Below are positions 37,256 through 48,152 of a stretch of 64,000 nucleotides of DNA, one piece after another; within the stretch, counting starts at the first letter, position 1, and the number at the start of each line of letters is the position of its first letter. A model generated the notes under the pieces. That model saw only the letters and a program-made list of their open reading frames with translations, made no database searches and had not been told where the DNA came from. Made by a program: the position numbers and the translations under genes. The stretch spans positions 186,001 to 250,000 of the forward strand of contig WACJ01000331.1 in the NCBI GenBank assembly GCA_008973525.1, given 5' to 3'. This stretch comes from Stenopsyche tienmushanensis (lineage: Eukaryota > Arthropoda > Insecta > Trichoptera > Stenopsychidae).

Positions 37256-39700
37256 CCGCTGTTGGTTAAAATTCAAGAAGTAGATTTCGAGTATGTGTGC
37301 CGTACTAAAGGGGCCGACACCGCCGCAGAGTTACTAAATGACAAAATTATAGAAGCTGCCGAGGAAGGTCTCGGCAGAGTCTCAGGAAAAAGTAGCAATC
37401 GCCCTAATTGGTGGAACCCGAAAATCTCGTTGCTCAGAACAACTGTAAATCGTCATCGCCGTGCTCTCAAAAAAATCATGAACCAGATCAGGGATAATCA
37501 CTCCCCGGCCGCTGCTTCGAGTCACACCGAAGCCACACAGAAAAAAATACTTTGGAGAAAGGCTAGCGCGGTCCTTAAAAGGGAGATCGGAAAAGCCCGA
37601 AGAGACAGCTGGAGAGAATTTGTGACGGATCAGGCGGAGAGCGGTCCCTGGGGACCGGCATACAAATCCATTTCCAGGGGCCCTATCAAAGTCCTTTCTG
37701 GAATTAAAGACCCAACCACAGGTATCATCGCATCCAACACCAGCGAATCCCTTAAGGTACTAATCAACGCGCTACTCCCCAACGATAACCCTGAACACGA
37801 TCTGCCCATCCACAAGGAAATCCGAGCTTTGGCCACTATGGTACAATCGAACAACCCGGAGAGCGCTCCTCCTCCGGATCTAGTGGAACTCACAACAATT
37901 ATCAAGTCACTCAACAAAAAAAAGTCGCCCGGCCCGGATAGATTAGATGCAAACATCATCCTAAGAGTATTTGACATGATAGACATAGACCTGTTAGCAA
38001 TTTATAAAAAATGTATACACGACGGCATCTTCCCAAAATGTTGGAAAAAGGGATTAGCAGTGGTGCTGCCAAAAATCAAAGCCAAAAAAGAAGATGTTGA
38101 CCCTAAAGCATACAGAATAATAGTACTTTTGCCAATATTGGGCAAAATCTTAGAAAAATTGATCGCTAACCGCTTGAATTACTATTTAGAGGGAGAAGCA
38201 CCACTTTCTGAATGCCAGTACGGGTTCCGTCCGGGCAGGTCGACCGCGGACGCGATTGAACGTCTGATTCAAACAGCGGAATCATGCGAGCAGAAGTACA
38301 CAGCAGCAATATTTTTGGATGTAATGGGGGCCTTTGACCACGCGTGGTGGGACTCCATAATCCTAAAAATGAAGAGGAAAAGTATTCCAGACAACCTGTT
38401 ACGGATTATCAGAGACTATTTCAAAGACCGAGTGATCATCGCCCAGGCTGGGGGCGAGTCCTACCGAAGAACACTCTCAATGGGGTGCCCCCAAGGCTCC
38501 GTACTAGGCCCACTGCTGTGGAACTTACTGTTGGATGATATTTTCGAGCTCTCGCTACCAGCAGGATGCAAGCTGATCGCGTACGCGGACGACTTGACCC
38601 TTACAATTTGCGCCGACTCTAGAAAGGAACTGGAGAATAAGGGGAACTCGGCTTGCCTATCGCTCAACGATTGGTGCAGACTCAACAAACTAAGATTTTC
38701 GCCTGGCAAATCCACCGGTATTCTATTAAAAGGATCTCTCAAGAACAGACCCCCTACCATCACGTTAGACTCCAAAAATATCTCCTTCACCAAAAGCGCA
38801 ATATACCTCGGAGTGGCAATAGGAGAAAGATGCAACTTTGGTACACATGTAAGAGAGGCCACGGAGAAAGGAGCTAAAGTCTTCGGCAAAATAACAAGAA
38901 TGGCGGGAGCGGATTGGGGATTAAAAGGAAGCGCCCTGAGATTGGCTTATACCGCACTCTATGTGAGTGTGGTATCTTACGGGGCTGGAGTTTGGGCTAG
39001 TCGTTTGGGGCGACTTGGTAAAACCAAGACAATAAGGGCCAAGATAAACTCGGATCAGCGAGCTCCACTCCTGAGAATCACTGGTGCCTATCACACCACC
39101 TCGACGGACAGCCTCTCCGTTCTAGCTGGATTACTTCCCCTCGATCTACAAATAGACATTACGGCGAGCAACTACCTCTGGAAGCATCAAAAAACAATCA
39201 CGGTGGGGGGCTCTATACTATGCGAAACCCAGGTCAGAAACATGACAAAAGCCGAGGTCAAAAAATGGTCCCACCAAGCAGCTCTTGAGGAATGGGAAGT
39301 CAGATGGGGTAAGTCCGCTCATGGCCGAAGGCTCTCCTTATTTTTCAGATCGATCTCTCAGCGTCTACGTGCTCGTTGGCTTCACCCCAACCACTTTTCG
39401 TCCCAGCTCCTGACTGGGCATGGAAATTTCCATGCTTTTCTGCAGGACAGGGGACTAAAGGATAGTCCGGTGTGCCCATGCAAACACCCCCGTATGGACG
39501 CAGAACACATTCTGTGGTCCTGCGCCGGCATGGCAACCGAGAGAGAGGAGCTCCTGCGACGTGTCCAGGGTCCGTATCTCGGACCTGTAGGACACAGAGA
39601 TCTGGTGGCCGGTCCCAGCGCCTTCCGCGCCTTCAGCTCCTTTTGCAGGAGCTTTGGCGCCAAATGCGAATTTGGCGGGTACTATGGGCCTCACCCATAG
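37256..39700 (+). pseudogene. ORF2 of R1-C, endonuclease lost
   Basis: 814 residues open to the stop. It begins in the linker before the reverse transcriptase (TAAELLNDKIIEAAEEGLGR, then PNWWNPKISLLR). Reverse transcriptase blocks are complete: KSPGPDRLDANII, YRIIVLLPILGK, QYGFRPGRST, LDVMGAFDHAWWD, MGCPQGSVLGPLLWN, YADD (38582-38593) and YLGVAIGERC. The C-terminal CCHC is CPCKHPRMDAEHILWSC. Without ORF1, endonuclease and promoter it cannot move by itself. The lack of any stop suggests it is young. Confidence 0.9.
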
Positions 39701-39978
39701 TAATTAATCTGGCAGGCCCTTCGGATGGCTTCTCCGTCCGTCGCGCACTGCCAGACAATAAGTATCAAACCTCGATTTCACTTCTTTGCGCCCACTTTAA
39801 TACAGTGGGCTAGCGTCTTTTATCCCCGGCACCAGGTGGAGCAGGAGTAATCCTCTCGGGGACGTAGGTTTCGCGGCAGCACGATCCGTGCTGCTGCTTT
39901 GTTTTCTGTATGTGTGCGTCGCGAAGGGCCGATTTTTTACTTCGAGCCCGGAGTCGTCGCGGTGGTGTGTGGTGGGAG
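39701..39978 (+). promoter_or_regulatory. Structured 3' UTR of R1-C
   Basis: Same layout as R1-A: CGGATGG-CTTCT-CCGTCCG (39722-39740, one G-U pair), CCCACT-TTAATAC-AGTGGG (39791-39809), CAGGTGGAGCAGGAG (39834-39848) and GCGGCAGCACG-ATC-CGTGCTGCTGC (39873-39897). Stems keep pairing despite base changes. Confidence 0.7.
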
Positions 39979-39992
39979 TGTCCCTATCTACT
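39979..39992 (+). repeat. 28S target between R1-C and R1-D
   Basis: TGTCCCTATCTACT, exact. Confidence 0.95.
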
Positions 39993-40645
39993 CATTCCGT
40001 CCTCGGCGGCCGTTGAGATCGGATCGGTTTCTGCGAGCTCCGCTGCAAGTCGTGGTCTTTGCACCGTTCGAGTGTTTTTTGTGCGTCAAATCAATCGGCA
40101 GTGTCATTACGGCCCCCGTGGCAATTTGCGCGGCGTCGATTAGTGATTTTTTACGTGATAAAAGTCGATTAAATCAAACGTATTGTCACAAGGAATTAAT
40201 TTTTGAAATTAATTTCGAGACCGTTTGGGGTTTTTCCCAACGGCCCCAACGCCGGGGGAAGCGCTGGGCGCTCCCTAGCACCACGGTAAAAAACTAGACT
40301 CTTCAAAGGACATTTTATGTGATAAACTGACACTTTAGTGATATTATAATTAATTTTTGAATTTAATTAAATTGTGAACTTTTCCTGATCGCTCTCATTT
40401 TTTGTGTACTTGTGCGCTCCCCCATCACGGGTAAGCCCCTGTGGAAACGCGGCGGCGAAAACGCACCGCGTCGGAACTATTCAGGATTTATCGATCTTAT
40501 TTAAATTTCTATTAAATAATTAATTTAAATTGTTATGTCGGATCACCCCCAAATCAACACGGAGGGATGAGGGACTCTCTCAATACATAACCCTGTGAAA
40601 ACGGCGTGGAAATCCGAACATTTTATGTGATGAAACTGACTTTAA

Positions 40646-42101
40646 CGCTTTGACGCACAGTCAGATTCTGATTGTCTCGTCTCGTAAATCCGATTGCGAC
40701 CATATTCAAAGAATCACAAAACCATCGCTAGAACACCCATTGAGCGGTCGGTTATTCTCTCGTATTTTGTATTAGGGCAATGGGAGTCGAAAGCAATTGT
40801 TCTCAACATTTTTATTTTTGCCGAGGATTGTATTCTATTTTATTGTATTACATTCAATTTGTGTATGTGCGATAATTACACAAAAAGTATACATTTACAA
40901 AATTACTCAAAAAAGGGTTTACAAAGTTACCAAAAAATAATAATACAGGTCATAAGATTGCAAAATAATTTTATATGCTTACAAAAAATTACAAAAGAAA
41001 AATTCACAGAAAATAAAAAAAACAAATTATTCATTATGATTATGATAACCTAAAAAACAATTTCCACAACATAGAGGTGGATTATTTGGACACGTTTGAC
41101 ATCTCCACGAAGTTTCGGTGCGCTTATTGTTTTTCGAGCACCACCTGCAGCGTAAATAATAAGTTTTTCTCTTATAATTTTCTGGGACAGGAATTTTTTC
41201 TAAAGCATGCTGCGTGTTTGTATTGACTACTGTTAAACCAGAAGTGGTAGCTACAATGTCTCTATGACTTTTTAAATTACTAATCCCTAATAGCGATTTT
41301 ATCAAACTATCTCTAAACTCTAGAAATTTTTTTTTATCACCAATTTTCAAACGATATAAAATAAACGCATTTAATACTGCCATGCCATGTCCAGCAGATG
41401 AAATATTATTTTTTTATACCACCGAATCGTTTTTCGGGGGCACGAATAATAGGATATCAGTTGATCCGATTTATCAACACCACCCATAAATTTGTTGTAT
41501 TCCACAACTTCAATGGGCTTTATTTTTATGATTCCATATCTGCTAGTTTTTTCGATGAGCTGAGGGTGATGTTTGGTTGTAATGCTTATATTATAAAAAA
41601 TATTGTTTACAAGCGTAAAATAATTTGATTTCTTTTCTTTTAATCAGATGTCTATCCAGGGGTACATTTTTTGACGACAATCTTCAATTCATATTATTAA
41701 ACAGTTTTCTGTTCTAGCTAATAAATTATTTTTTACACGAGCAATTTGATTTATACTGACTGATGATTCAATGTGAAGATGTGCACATAATTAAATAGTA
41801 ATTAAACACTTTTACTAGTGGGCGATGTTTATGATAGGTATGTACTCTATGTTGGTGCATCGCAAAAATCGAATTATTTACCAAAATTAATTTATTTTAC
41901 TCAGAAAAGTTTGAGAGTCTTTGAGCAATATAAATGGTTTGTTTTTTTGTCCCTTTTTTTGTCCCTTTTTTTGTCCCTCGAAGGCGGTATACAATAGACT
42001 AATCCGGCGCGAGAGGTTTAGCCGAGCAAGTTTTATCTGCAGATGCCGTCACAGATGTGCTCCGGCTAAGACGGGATACGCCGGGATCGTACGGCAAACG
42101 G
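40646..42101 (-). mobile_element. piggyBac element, internally deleted
   Basis: TTAA lies at 40642-40645 and 42102-42105. The ends are CGCTTTGACGCACAG and, inverted, CCGTTTGCCGTACGA, which are similar. Removing it with one TTAA restores alignment to the R1-A leader (CGGAATTAATTTATATTTTT follows in both). It contains the end of a transposase on the reverse strand. The insertion is later than R1-D. Confidence 0.88.
41027..41640 (-). pseudogene. piggyBac transposase, C-terminal part
   Basis: Reverse-strand reading: YNKFMGGVDKSDQLISYY, then CPRKTIRWYKKIIFHLLDMA, a frameshift at a small ATGGC duplication (about 41378-41390), AVLNAFILYRLKIGDKKKFL, and a cysteine-rich tail (CRWCSKNNKRTETSWRCQTC...LCCGNCFLGYH, given in parts: CRWCSKNNKR, CQTC, LCCGNCF). 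GGVDxSDQ with the RK..KWYKK..FHLLDMAxxNAYILY block and the terminal zinc-binding cysteines are typical of piggyBac transposases. The N-terminal two thirds, with the first catalytic Asp residues, are missing. Confidence 0.88.
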
Positions 42102-42974
42102 TTAAAGTGCCCATTGACAATCGGAATTAATTTATATTTTTAATTGTAAAATTCTGAAAAGTGTTGAACTCCCTCGGGATCAATTAACAAAGTCGCGGAC
42201 GCTGCTCCTTGACCTGGTCAAGCGAAAGCCCGAGTCATAGCAAACAATTTTCAGTGATAATTCTTTAGTTGTAGTGTTCATTGATAAACTTGTAATAAAC
42301 TTTAATTAAATAACTTCCGTGTAAAAGTCGCACTTTCCCGGTGAAAATCGGACACAATACACGCCAATGCTCCCGCAGCACGGCGCAAATTTTATCTGCG
42401 GGAAATCGGACAGTTTTCAGTGATAAAAGCATGATAGTAGGCGGATTATTGTCACAACGCCACGAAGTGGGAGGAGCCACCGCGTGAGCGTGTACTATTA
42501 ATGATCTCATCAATGGACAGTTGTAAATGATAGTAGTTATTAAATACTACATCGACAACGCCGTACAGACAACCTGTACAATAATAGTCATCGACATTGA
42601 ATATTTTAGAACAATTAAATTTATCGTATTAAATAAAAACCGTGCAATTGAACTCACACGCGACAGCTCTATCTTCTGAACACCACGAAGCTCTGCCGTC
42701 GCATTGCGACTGGCCAGCGCTTAACCCGCCGAACCCGAGTCGCCCTCCCCGTCAGACTGACCGGGACTCAATCTGGTGCGATCGGGTTGAATACTCCAAT
42801 CAAGTCAGCAGATACTACATTCAACCCACGTGGCATACACGAACTTTTCCTAGTTTTAATTAGATTTAGTTTTTACAATTTCGCTGTGTTCTCTGTTTAC
42901 TGCTCTGTTATCTTTCTTGTTGTCATAATAAACTAACTTTCTTTCACGCTAGCTCTATTCAAATAGATACCAAA

Positions 42975-44576
42975 ATGATGGGTCATTCGCCCAAAAAGGG
43001 AAGAGGTCGATCGCCGAACGTAACCGAAGAACTTCCGGACACCGCATCAACTATGGACTGCACTGAGCCAACGTCTCGCCAAGCGTTTTCGCAACTGACA
43101 CCCTCGACCCCCATCACCGCAATTGTTATCGATGACGCTTTTACGCCAAAGAAGGCTCTGAGGCGCTCTCCGGTCCTTGAGACCACCCAGGACCTGCTGG
43201 ACCCAGGAGACTCACCCCCTGGGAAGAGATTATGTGAAAGGGAATCATCGCCAGGGGTTGAGAACAAGTCTTCTACGATCGAAGCAGAGCACCAGCAACA
43301 AAGCCAGCGCGTTTCCGAACTGGTACCTAACTCACGGAGCATCACTGATACAACAAGCGGCGGCATTGATATTGAGGGGTACCTGACGAAGGTGCAGAGT
43401 TTCCATGAAGAGATCGGATTCATCACGAACGACAAGAATAACAAACTATTGGCTGATAAGCGCGTCAAAGTATCAACCATCCTGGACGACTATAAGAACA
43501 CGTTCAACAATTTTGCCATGGAGGTTGCGCGACAGGAATGCAAATTCGAGAGAGACAGAGCTGATTTCGAAAAGACCAGAGCAGAGTTTGAAAAGGCCAG
43601 GGCGGACTTCATCACCGGGCAATTCACGTCTTCGCTGAAAACTGAGTTGATTACAGCCGTCCGTGCGGAAATAAACTTGAACACCATCAACTGCCAAACT
43701 TCTAAGGCCCCCTTAATTCCTGGGGCAAATTCGGCAACATTAAGTACAAGGGACTTTCCTCCGCTAAACTCACGAAACATTCCGCCCAAAGGGGTTCATA
43801 AGGTATGGTCAGGGAAACCTCCCTGCCCCTCCGTTCTCATTCGACCCAGAGAGCCGACGGAAGGATCGACTTCAGACCAATCCATAGAAAAACTTAGGCA
43901 AATTTACACCCCATCGGAACACGGAGTAGTCTTTACTCAAATTCATAGGACACGGGGGGCAGGTGTGGTTATTTGTCCCAGAACGAACAAAGAGGCTGAG
44001 AAAATGGCGGGCTGCGAGAACTTTGCCAACGCAGGAATGAGAGCAGAAGTTATCCAGGCACAGCAACCCAAAGTTATTATTACTGGCGTTCCCAAACTGG
44101 ACGAAGCGACCGTGCTAAAAGAAATACACGACGCAGTGTTGACGGAAGTTACCACCCTCGACGAATTCAAAGAATCAACGACGGTACGGTCATTTCGATT
44201 CAGGGAGGGAGGAGATCGAGGCACGCTGGTCATCAGCGTTCCTCCCTCTATCAGAAATGCGCTCATCACCAGGACCAACATCTACATCGATTGGGTGCAG
44301 TGCAGAGTCCGGGATTTCATTCCGGACTCTCGATGCTACAAATGCAATCAGTACGGCCATATACGCGCTACCTGTAAGGCCACCGAACCAACTTGCGGAC
44401 ATTGTGCCACAGCAGGACACGAACAAAGGGACTGTCCAAGCTCCAAAACCCCTCGGCTCTGCGCAACCTGCAAACCGCTTGGAAAAGTGCATAACCACGG
44501 AACTGGCACCTGGGACTGCCCAGCGTATCAGGCAAACACGAGGAGAGGTCTGGAGCGAATTAACTATGGGCCGTAA
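42975..44576 (+). CDS. ORF1 gag-like protein of R1-D
   Basis: 533 residues. N-terminus MMGHSPKKGRGRSPNV, then FTPKKALRRSPV (about residues 56-67) and DSPPGKRLCERESSPG. Charged helical region 140-215 (NDKNNKLLADKRVKV; FERDRADFEKTRAEFEKARA). Conserved block with FPPLNSRNIPPKGVHKVW, CPRTNKEAEKMAG, VRSFRFREGGDRGTLVISVP. Zinc knuckles from residue 454: CYKCNQYGHIRATC, CGHCATAGHEQRDC and CATCKPLGKVHNHGTGTWDC. Its stop TAA overlaps the ORF2 start in ATGGGCCGTAA. Very close to the R1-A protein. Uninterrupted. Confidence 0.93.
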   Translation: MMGHSPKKGRGRSPNVTEELPDTASTMDCTEPTSRQAFSQLTPSTPITAIVIDDAFTPKKALRRSPVLETTQDLLDPGDSPPGKRLCERESSPGVENKSSTIEAEHQQQSQRVSELVPNSRSITDTTSGGIDIEGYLTKVQSFHEEIGFITNDKNNKLLADKRVKVSTILDDYKNTFNNFAMEVARQECKFERDRADFEKTRAEFEKARADFITGQFTSSLKTELITAVRAEINLNTINCQTSKAPLIPGANSATLSTRDFPPLNSRNIPPKGVHKVWSGKPPCPSVLIRPREPTEGSTSDQSIEKLRQIYTPSEHGVVFTQIHRTRGAGVVICPRTNKEAEKMAGCENFANAGMRAEVIQAQQPKVIITGVPKLDEATVLKEIHDAVLTEVTTLDEFKESTTVRSFRFREGGDRGTLVISVPPSIRNALITRTNIYIDWVQCRVRDFIPDSRCYKCNQYGHIRATCKATEPTCGHCATAGHEQRDCPSSKTPRLCATCKPLGKVHNHGTGTWDCPAYQANTRRGLERINYGP

Positions 44577-47500
44577 AAACGACTCCTCGCCAAACAACGC
44601 AAATGGGCACCATAAAAGCGGCAGAACAAAGGAGCGTCGTCCCCGCATAAAATCACTGAAGATTGGACAAATAAACGTAGGCAGGTCCAGAGCTGCCACG
44701 ACAATGTTACATCAGATTGCGGCCGAGGAAAAGCTCGACGTAGTGATAATTCAAGAACCGTTCTATCTCCATGGTACCATCCCGGGCCTAGGAGGAAAGA
44801 CAAAGATAGTCTTCGCCGGAGAAAAACCAGGTGCTGCAGTCGCTATTTTCAACACTGAAATTGAGTCATTAAACCTCAGTCATCTGTCTACAGGAAACAG
44901 GGCTTGTGCGGAGATTAGGTGGCAAAACATGACATTTGTAATTTTTTCTTGCTACTTCAAGTTCAACGAAGATCATGAACATCATATTCAAGGACTGGAC
45001 CAATCGATCTCCGCACTAGGTTTGAGTGCTTCCTCAAAAACGAAATTAATCATAGGTGCAGATACCAATGCCAGGTCTGCGCTCTGGGGTCCTCCGGAAC
45101 AGGCAAATGCTGGTAACGTTAGCAGAAACAGAGCGGTCGAGCAGTGGATCGCCGCTCAAGAAAACCTGTTGGTTATGAATGATCCGGAAAGCGAACCAAC
45201 GTTCAATACTGTCAATGGCTGCAGCCACATCGACGTGACACTTGCCAATAGGCAGGCTGCCAGACTATTCTCGAATTGGAACGTCTTTATGGACCTATCC
45301 AGCAGCGACCATGCCCTCATTACCTTCAGCCTGGCCCACTCTCCAATCGACACTACCCCTCCGACACACCCAGTACACAAGCGATTCAGCTCCAGAAGAT
45401 ATGTACACAGGTTGGACGAGCCATTGGCAGTGGTATTCCATGAACAGGATTTCATCAGCACCTGCAGGATGAACGGACCGGACGCTGCAGCGCAACTGAT
45501 GAACGATAAATTAATTGAAGCGGCTGAGGCCGGGCTTGGCAGGGTTACGAGCAGACACAGCAACAGACCTCCCTGGTGGAACATAAAGCTTGGCATCCTA
45601 CGGACGGCGGTAAACAGAGCCCGTAGACAATACAGGAAAGCCTTACGATGCCTCACCGGGGCTACAGACCCAGCTGTTCTCACTAAAAAGATCGAGTGGA
45701 GACACAACGAGGCAAGATTCAAACGAGAGGTAGGAAGGGCAAAGAGGGACAGCTGGAGAGAGTATGTCGAAGGACAAGCTGAAGCCGGACCATGGGGTCC
45801 TGCTTACAGGGCGGTGTCGGGTGGCCCCATTAAAGTACTGTCTGGCGTAAAAGACCCTAACACGGGACAGGCCGTTTCTAGTGCGGAGGAATCAATAAAA
45901 ATATTGATAGACACGCTCCTTCCTGGTGACTCCGTCGACAGCGATCTCCCGGAACATACTTTAATCCGCACGAGGGCGAAGACTATGGCGCCCAATCAGG
46001 AAAATGCCCCACCCCCTACGATGGACGAAGTGGCTTCCATAATCCGAAGTCTTAAATCAAGCAAATCTCCCGGCCCAGACCGAATTGATGCCAACATTAT
46101 CAAAAGGGCTTTCGGCAAAATAGACATCGATCTGTTGTACATATACAAGCAATGCCTTGACAAAGGCATCTTCCCCAGGTGCTGGAAAGAGGGGCTGGCA
46201 GTTATTCTCCCGAAGGCTAAATCCAAAAAAGAATTGGTCGACCCGAAAGCCTATAGAATTATCGTCCTGCTCCCAATACTTGGGAAGATTTTTGAAAAGG
46301 TTATTGCTAATAGGCTGAACATACTGCTGGAGGGGGAATCCCCCCTTTCAACATGTCAGTTCGGGTTTAGAAGGGGCAGATCAACCGCAGATGCGATCAG
46401 CAGCCTGCTGGAAACAATGGACACCAGCAGCGCCAAATACGTTGCGGCCATATTCCTCGACGTGATGGGCGCGTTCGACAATGCCTGGTGGGATGCCATC
46501 ATCCTCAAACTCAAATGTAGGAAAGTACCGGCAAACCTTGTCCGAGTTATCAGCAGCTACTTCGAAGACCGGACGATCATCGCCCAGGCAGGTGGGGCAT
46601 CCTACCAGAGGGGCCTATCCATGGGTTGCCCCCAGGGATCAGTGTTAGGCCCTGTATTGTGGAACGTGCTCTTGGATGACATTTTCGACTTAGAATTGCC
46701 AAACGGTTGCAGGTTGATCGCGTACGCTGACGACATTACGTTAACCATCTGCGGGAACTCCAGGAAGGAGCTTGAAAACCTAGGAAACTCCTCCTGCAAC
46801 ACATTAAGCAGCTGGTGCACCCGAAACAGGCTGGCGTTCTCCCCCGGGAAATCCTCGGGAATTCTGTTAAGGGGGAAACTCACAAACAGATACCCAACAA
46901 TCAAGCTCGACAACAGCAACATCCCCTTTGTCAAAAGCGCCAACTACCTAGGGGTCATTATCACGGAGCGGTGCAATTTTGGCGAACACGTGAATGGCGC
47001 CACTGCGAGAGCAGCCGGCGTTTTCGGCAGAATATCTAGGCTTGCCGGTGCCGACTGGGGACTCAAGGGCGGAGCACTCCTGACGGCCTATTCAGCCCTA
47101 TACGTGAGCATTGCGGGTTACTGCGCCGGAGTCTGGTTCAACCGACTAGGCCACAAAGGTATGAACAAAACCCTGTTGGCGACTATGAATGCGGCCCAAA
47201 GGTCTCCATTACTGAGGATCACTGGGGCCTACAAATCTACGTCCACCGACTGTCTCCCGGTACTTGCAGGGGTGCTCCCCCTGGACCTGCAGTTACAAAT
47301 AATCGCAAGCAGGCATCACTGGAGATCTGGAAACTCAGTCTCTATCGGAGGAACCATCTTGGATGAGACACAAGCAAGGGAAATGAGCAAGACTGAACTG
47401 GACAGATGGACCTTGCAAACGGCATTATCACAGTGGGACACCAGATGGGGTAAGACTACTAAAGGCCGTAGGCTCTTTTTATTTTTCAGGTCGGCTTCTT

Positions 47501-47841
47501 CGCGTTTCCGTTCCCGCTGGCTTCACCCCAATCACTTCACGTCCCAGCTCCTGACTGGGCATGGAAATTTCCATGCCTTCCTGCAGGAGCGGGGCATCAA
47601 AGATAGTCCGGTTTGTCCATGCGGATCTCCGCACATGGACGCAGAACACGTTCTGTGGTCCTGTGCGGGCATGGCTACCGAGAGGGAGGAGCTCCTGCGC
47701 CGTGTCCAGGGACCGCATCTCGGTCCTGTAGGACACAGAGACTTGGTGTCTGGTCCCCGCGCCTTCTGCGCCTTCAACTCCTTTTGCAGGAGTTTTGGTG
47801 CCAAATGCGAATTTGGCAAATACTATGGGCCTAACTCGTAG
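44566..47841 (+). CDS. ORF2 endonuclease/reverse transcriptase of R1-D
   Basis: 1091 residues, starting at the ATG that overlaps the ORF1 stop by 11 bases, which suggests coupled restart. Endonuclease: KIGQINVGRSRAA, DVVIIQEPF, LIIGADTNARSALWG (about 161-175), CSHIDVTLAN and SDHALITF. Reverse transcriptase: KSPGPDRIDANII, YRIIVLLPILGK, QFGFRRGRST, LDVMGAFDNAWWD, MGCPQGSVLGPVLWN, YADD at 720-723 and YLGVIITERC. C-terminal CPCGSPHMDAEHVLWSC (about 1018-1034). Uninterrupted. Confidence 0.94.
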   Translation: MGRKNDSSPNNANGHHKSGRTKERRPRIKSLKIGQINVGRSRAATTMLHQIAAEEKLDVVIIQEPFYLHGTIPGLGGKTKIVFAGEKPGAAVAIFNTEIESLNLSHLSTGNRACAEIRWQNMTFVIFSCYFKFNEDHEHHIQGLDQSISALGLSASSKTKLIIGADTNARSALWGPPEQANAGNVSRNRAVEQWIAAQENLLVMNDPESEPTFNTVNGCSHIDVTLANRQAARLFSNWNVFMDLSSSDHALITFSLAHSPIDTTPPTHPVHKRFSSRRYVHRLDEPLAVVFHEQDFISTCRMNGPDAAAQLMNDKLIEAAEAGLGRVTSRHSNRPPWWNIKLGILRTAVNRARRQYRKALRCLTGATDPAVLTKKIEWRHNEARFKREVGRAKRDSWREYVEGQAEAGPWGPAYRAVSGGPIKVLSGVKDPNTGQAVSSAEESIKILIDTLLPGDSVDSDLPEHTLIRTRAKTMAPNQENAPPPTMDEVASIIRSLKSSKSPGPDRIDANIIKRAFGKIDIDLLYIYKQCLDKGIFPRCWKEGLAVILPKAKSKKELVDPKAYRIIVLLPILGKIFEKVIANRLNILLEGESPLSTCQFGFRRGRSTADAISSLLETMDTSSAKYVAAIFLDVMGAFDNAWWDAIILKLKCRKVPANLVRVISSYFEDRTIIAQAGGASYQRGLSMGCPQGSVLGPVLWNVLLDDIFDLELPNGCRLIAYADDITLTICGNSRKELENLGNSSCNTLSSWCTRNRLAFSPGKSSGILLRGKLTNRYPTIKLDNSNIPFVKSANYLGVIITERCNFGEHVNGATARAAGVFGRISRLAGADWGLKGGALLTAYSALYVSIAGYCAGVWFNRLGHKGMNKTLLATMNAAQRSPLLRITGAYKSTSTDCLPVLAGVLPLDLQLQIIASRHHWRSGNSVSIGGTILDETQAREMSKTELDRWTLQTALSQWDTRWGKTTKGRRLFLFFRSASSRFRSRWLHPNHFTSQLLTGHGNFHAFLQERGIKDSPVCPCGSPHMDAEHVLWSCAGMATEREELLRRVQGPHLGPVGHRDLVSGPRAFCAFNSFCRSFGAKCEFGKYYGPNS

Positions 47842-48138
47842 TACAAGCGGTCTGCCTTTCGGACGGCTTCTCCGTCCGTAGCTGCGGAACTGCCATATCG
47901 TCCAGCGGAACTTTACATGGACATTTTTTCTCGACTTTAACTTTTTGCGCCCATTTTAATACAATAGGCTCTGCGTATTTTTATCCCCGGCACCAAGTGG
48001 AGCAGGAGTAATCCTCCCGGGGACGTAGGTTTCGCGGCAGCACGATCCGTGCTGCCGTATTGTTTCTGTATATGTGCGTCGCAAAGGGCCGATTTTTTTC
48101 TTCGAGCCCGGAGTCGGCGCGGTGGTGTGTGGTGGGAG
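47842..48138 (+). promoter_or_regulatory. Structured 3' UTR of R1-D
   Basis: CGGACGG-CTTCT-CCGTCCG (47860-47878), CCCATT-TTAATAC-AATAGG (47950-47968, one mismatch), AAGTGGAGCAGGAG and GGCAGCACG-ATC-CGTGCTGCC (48036-48056). Ends GTGTGGTGGGAG at the target, as R1-C does. Confidence 0.7.
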
Positions 48139-48152
48139 TGTCCCTATCTACT
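48139..48152 (+). repeat. 28S target between R1-D and R1-E
   Basis: TGTCCCTATCTACT, exact. Confidence 0.95.

Larger units (their letters stand above)
37256..39978 (+). mobile_element. R1-C, strongly 5'-truncated lineage alpha
   Basis: Starts within ORF2 after the endonuclease (CCGCTGTTGGTTAAAATTC) and ends with the alpha 3' UTR. 2.7 kb. Confidence 0.92.
39993..42974 (+). promoter_or_regulatory. 5' UTR of R1-D, split by piggyBac
   Basis: About 1520 bases of leader once the insert is removed. The AGTGATAAAC-type motif occurs near 40318, 40625, 42253 and 42419; with the insert removed the spacings are about 308, 167 and 166, as in R1-A. The block before ORF1 (GCCGTCGCATTGCGACTGGC; GGTGCGATCGGGTTGAATAC) is also shared with R1-A. 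Confidence 0.6.
39993..48138 (+). mobile_element. R1-D, full-length lineage alpha with piggyBac insert
   Basis: Starts CATTCCGTCCTCGG, the same 5' end as R1-A. Subtracting the 1456-base piggyBac copy and one TTAA leaves a 6.7-kb element with intact ORF1 and ORF2 and the alpha 3' UTR. Confidence 0.93.
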
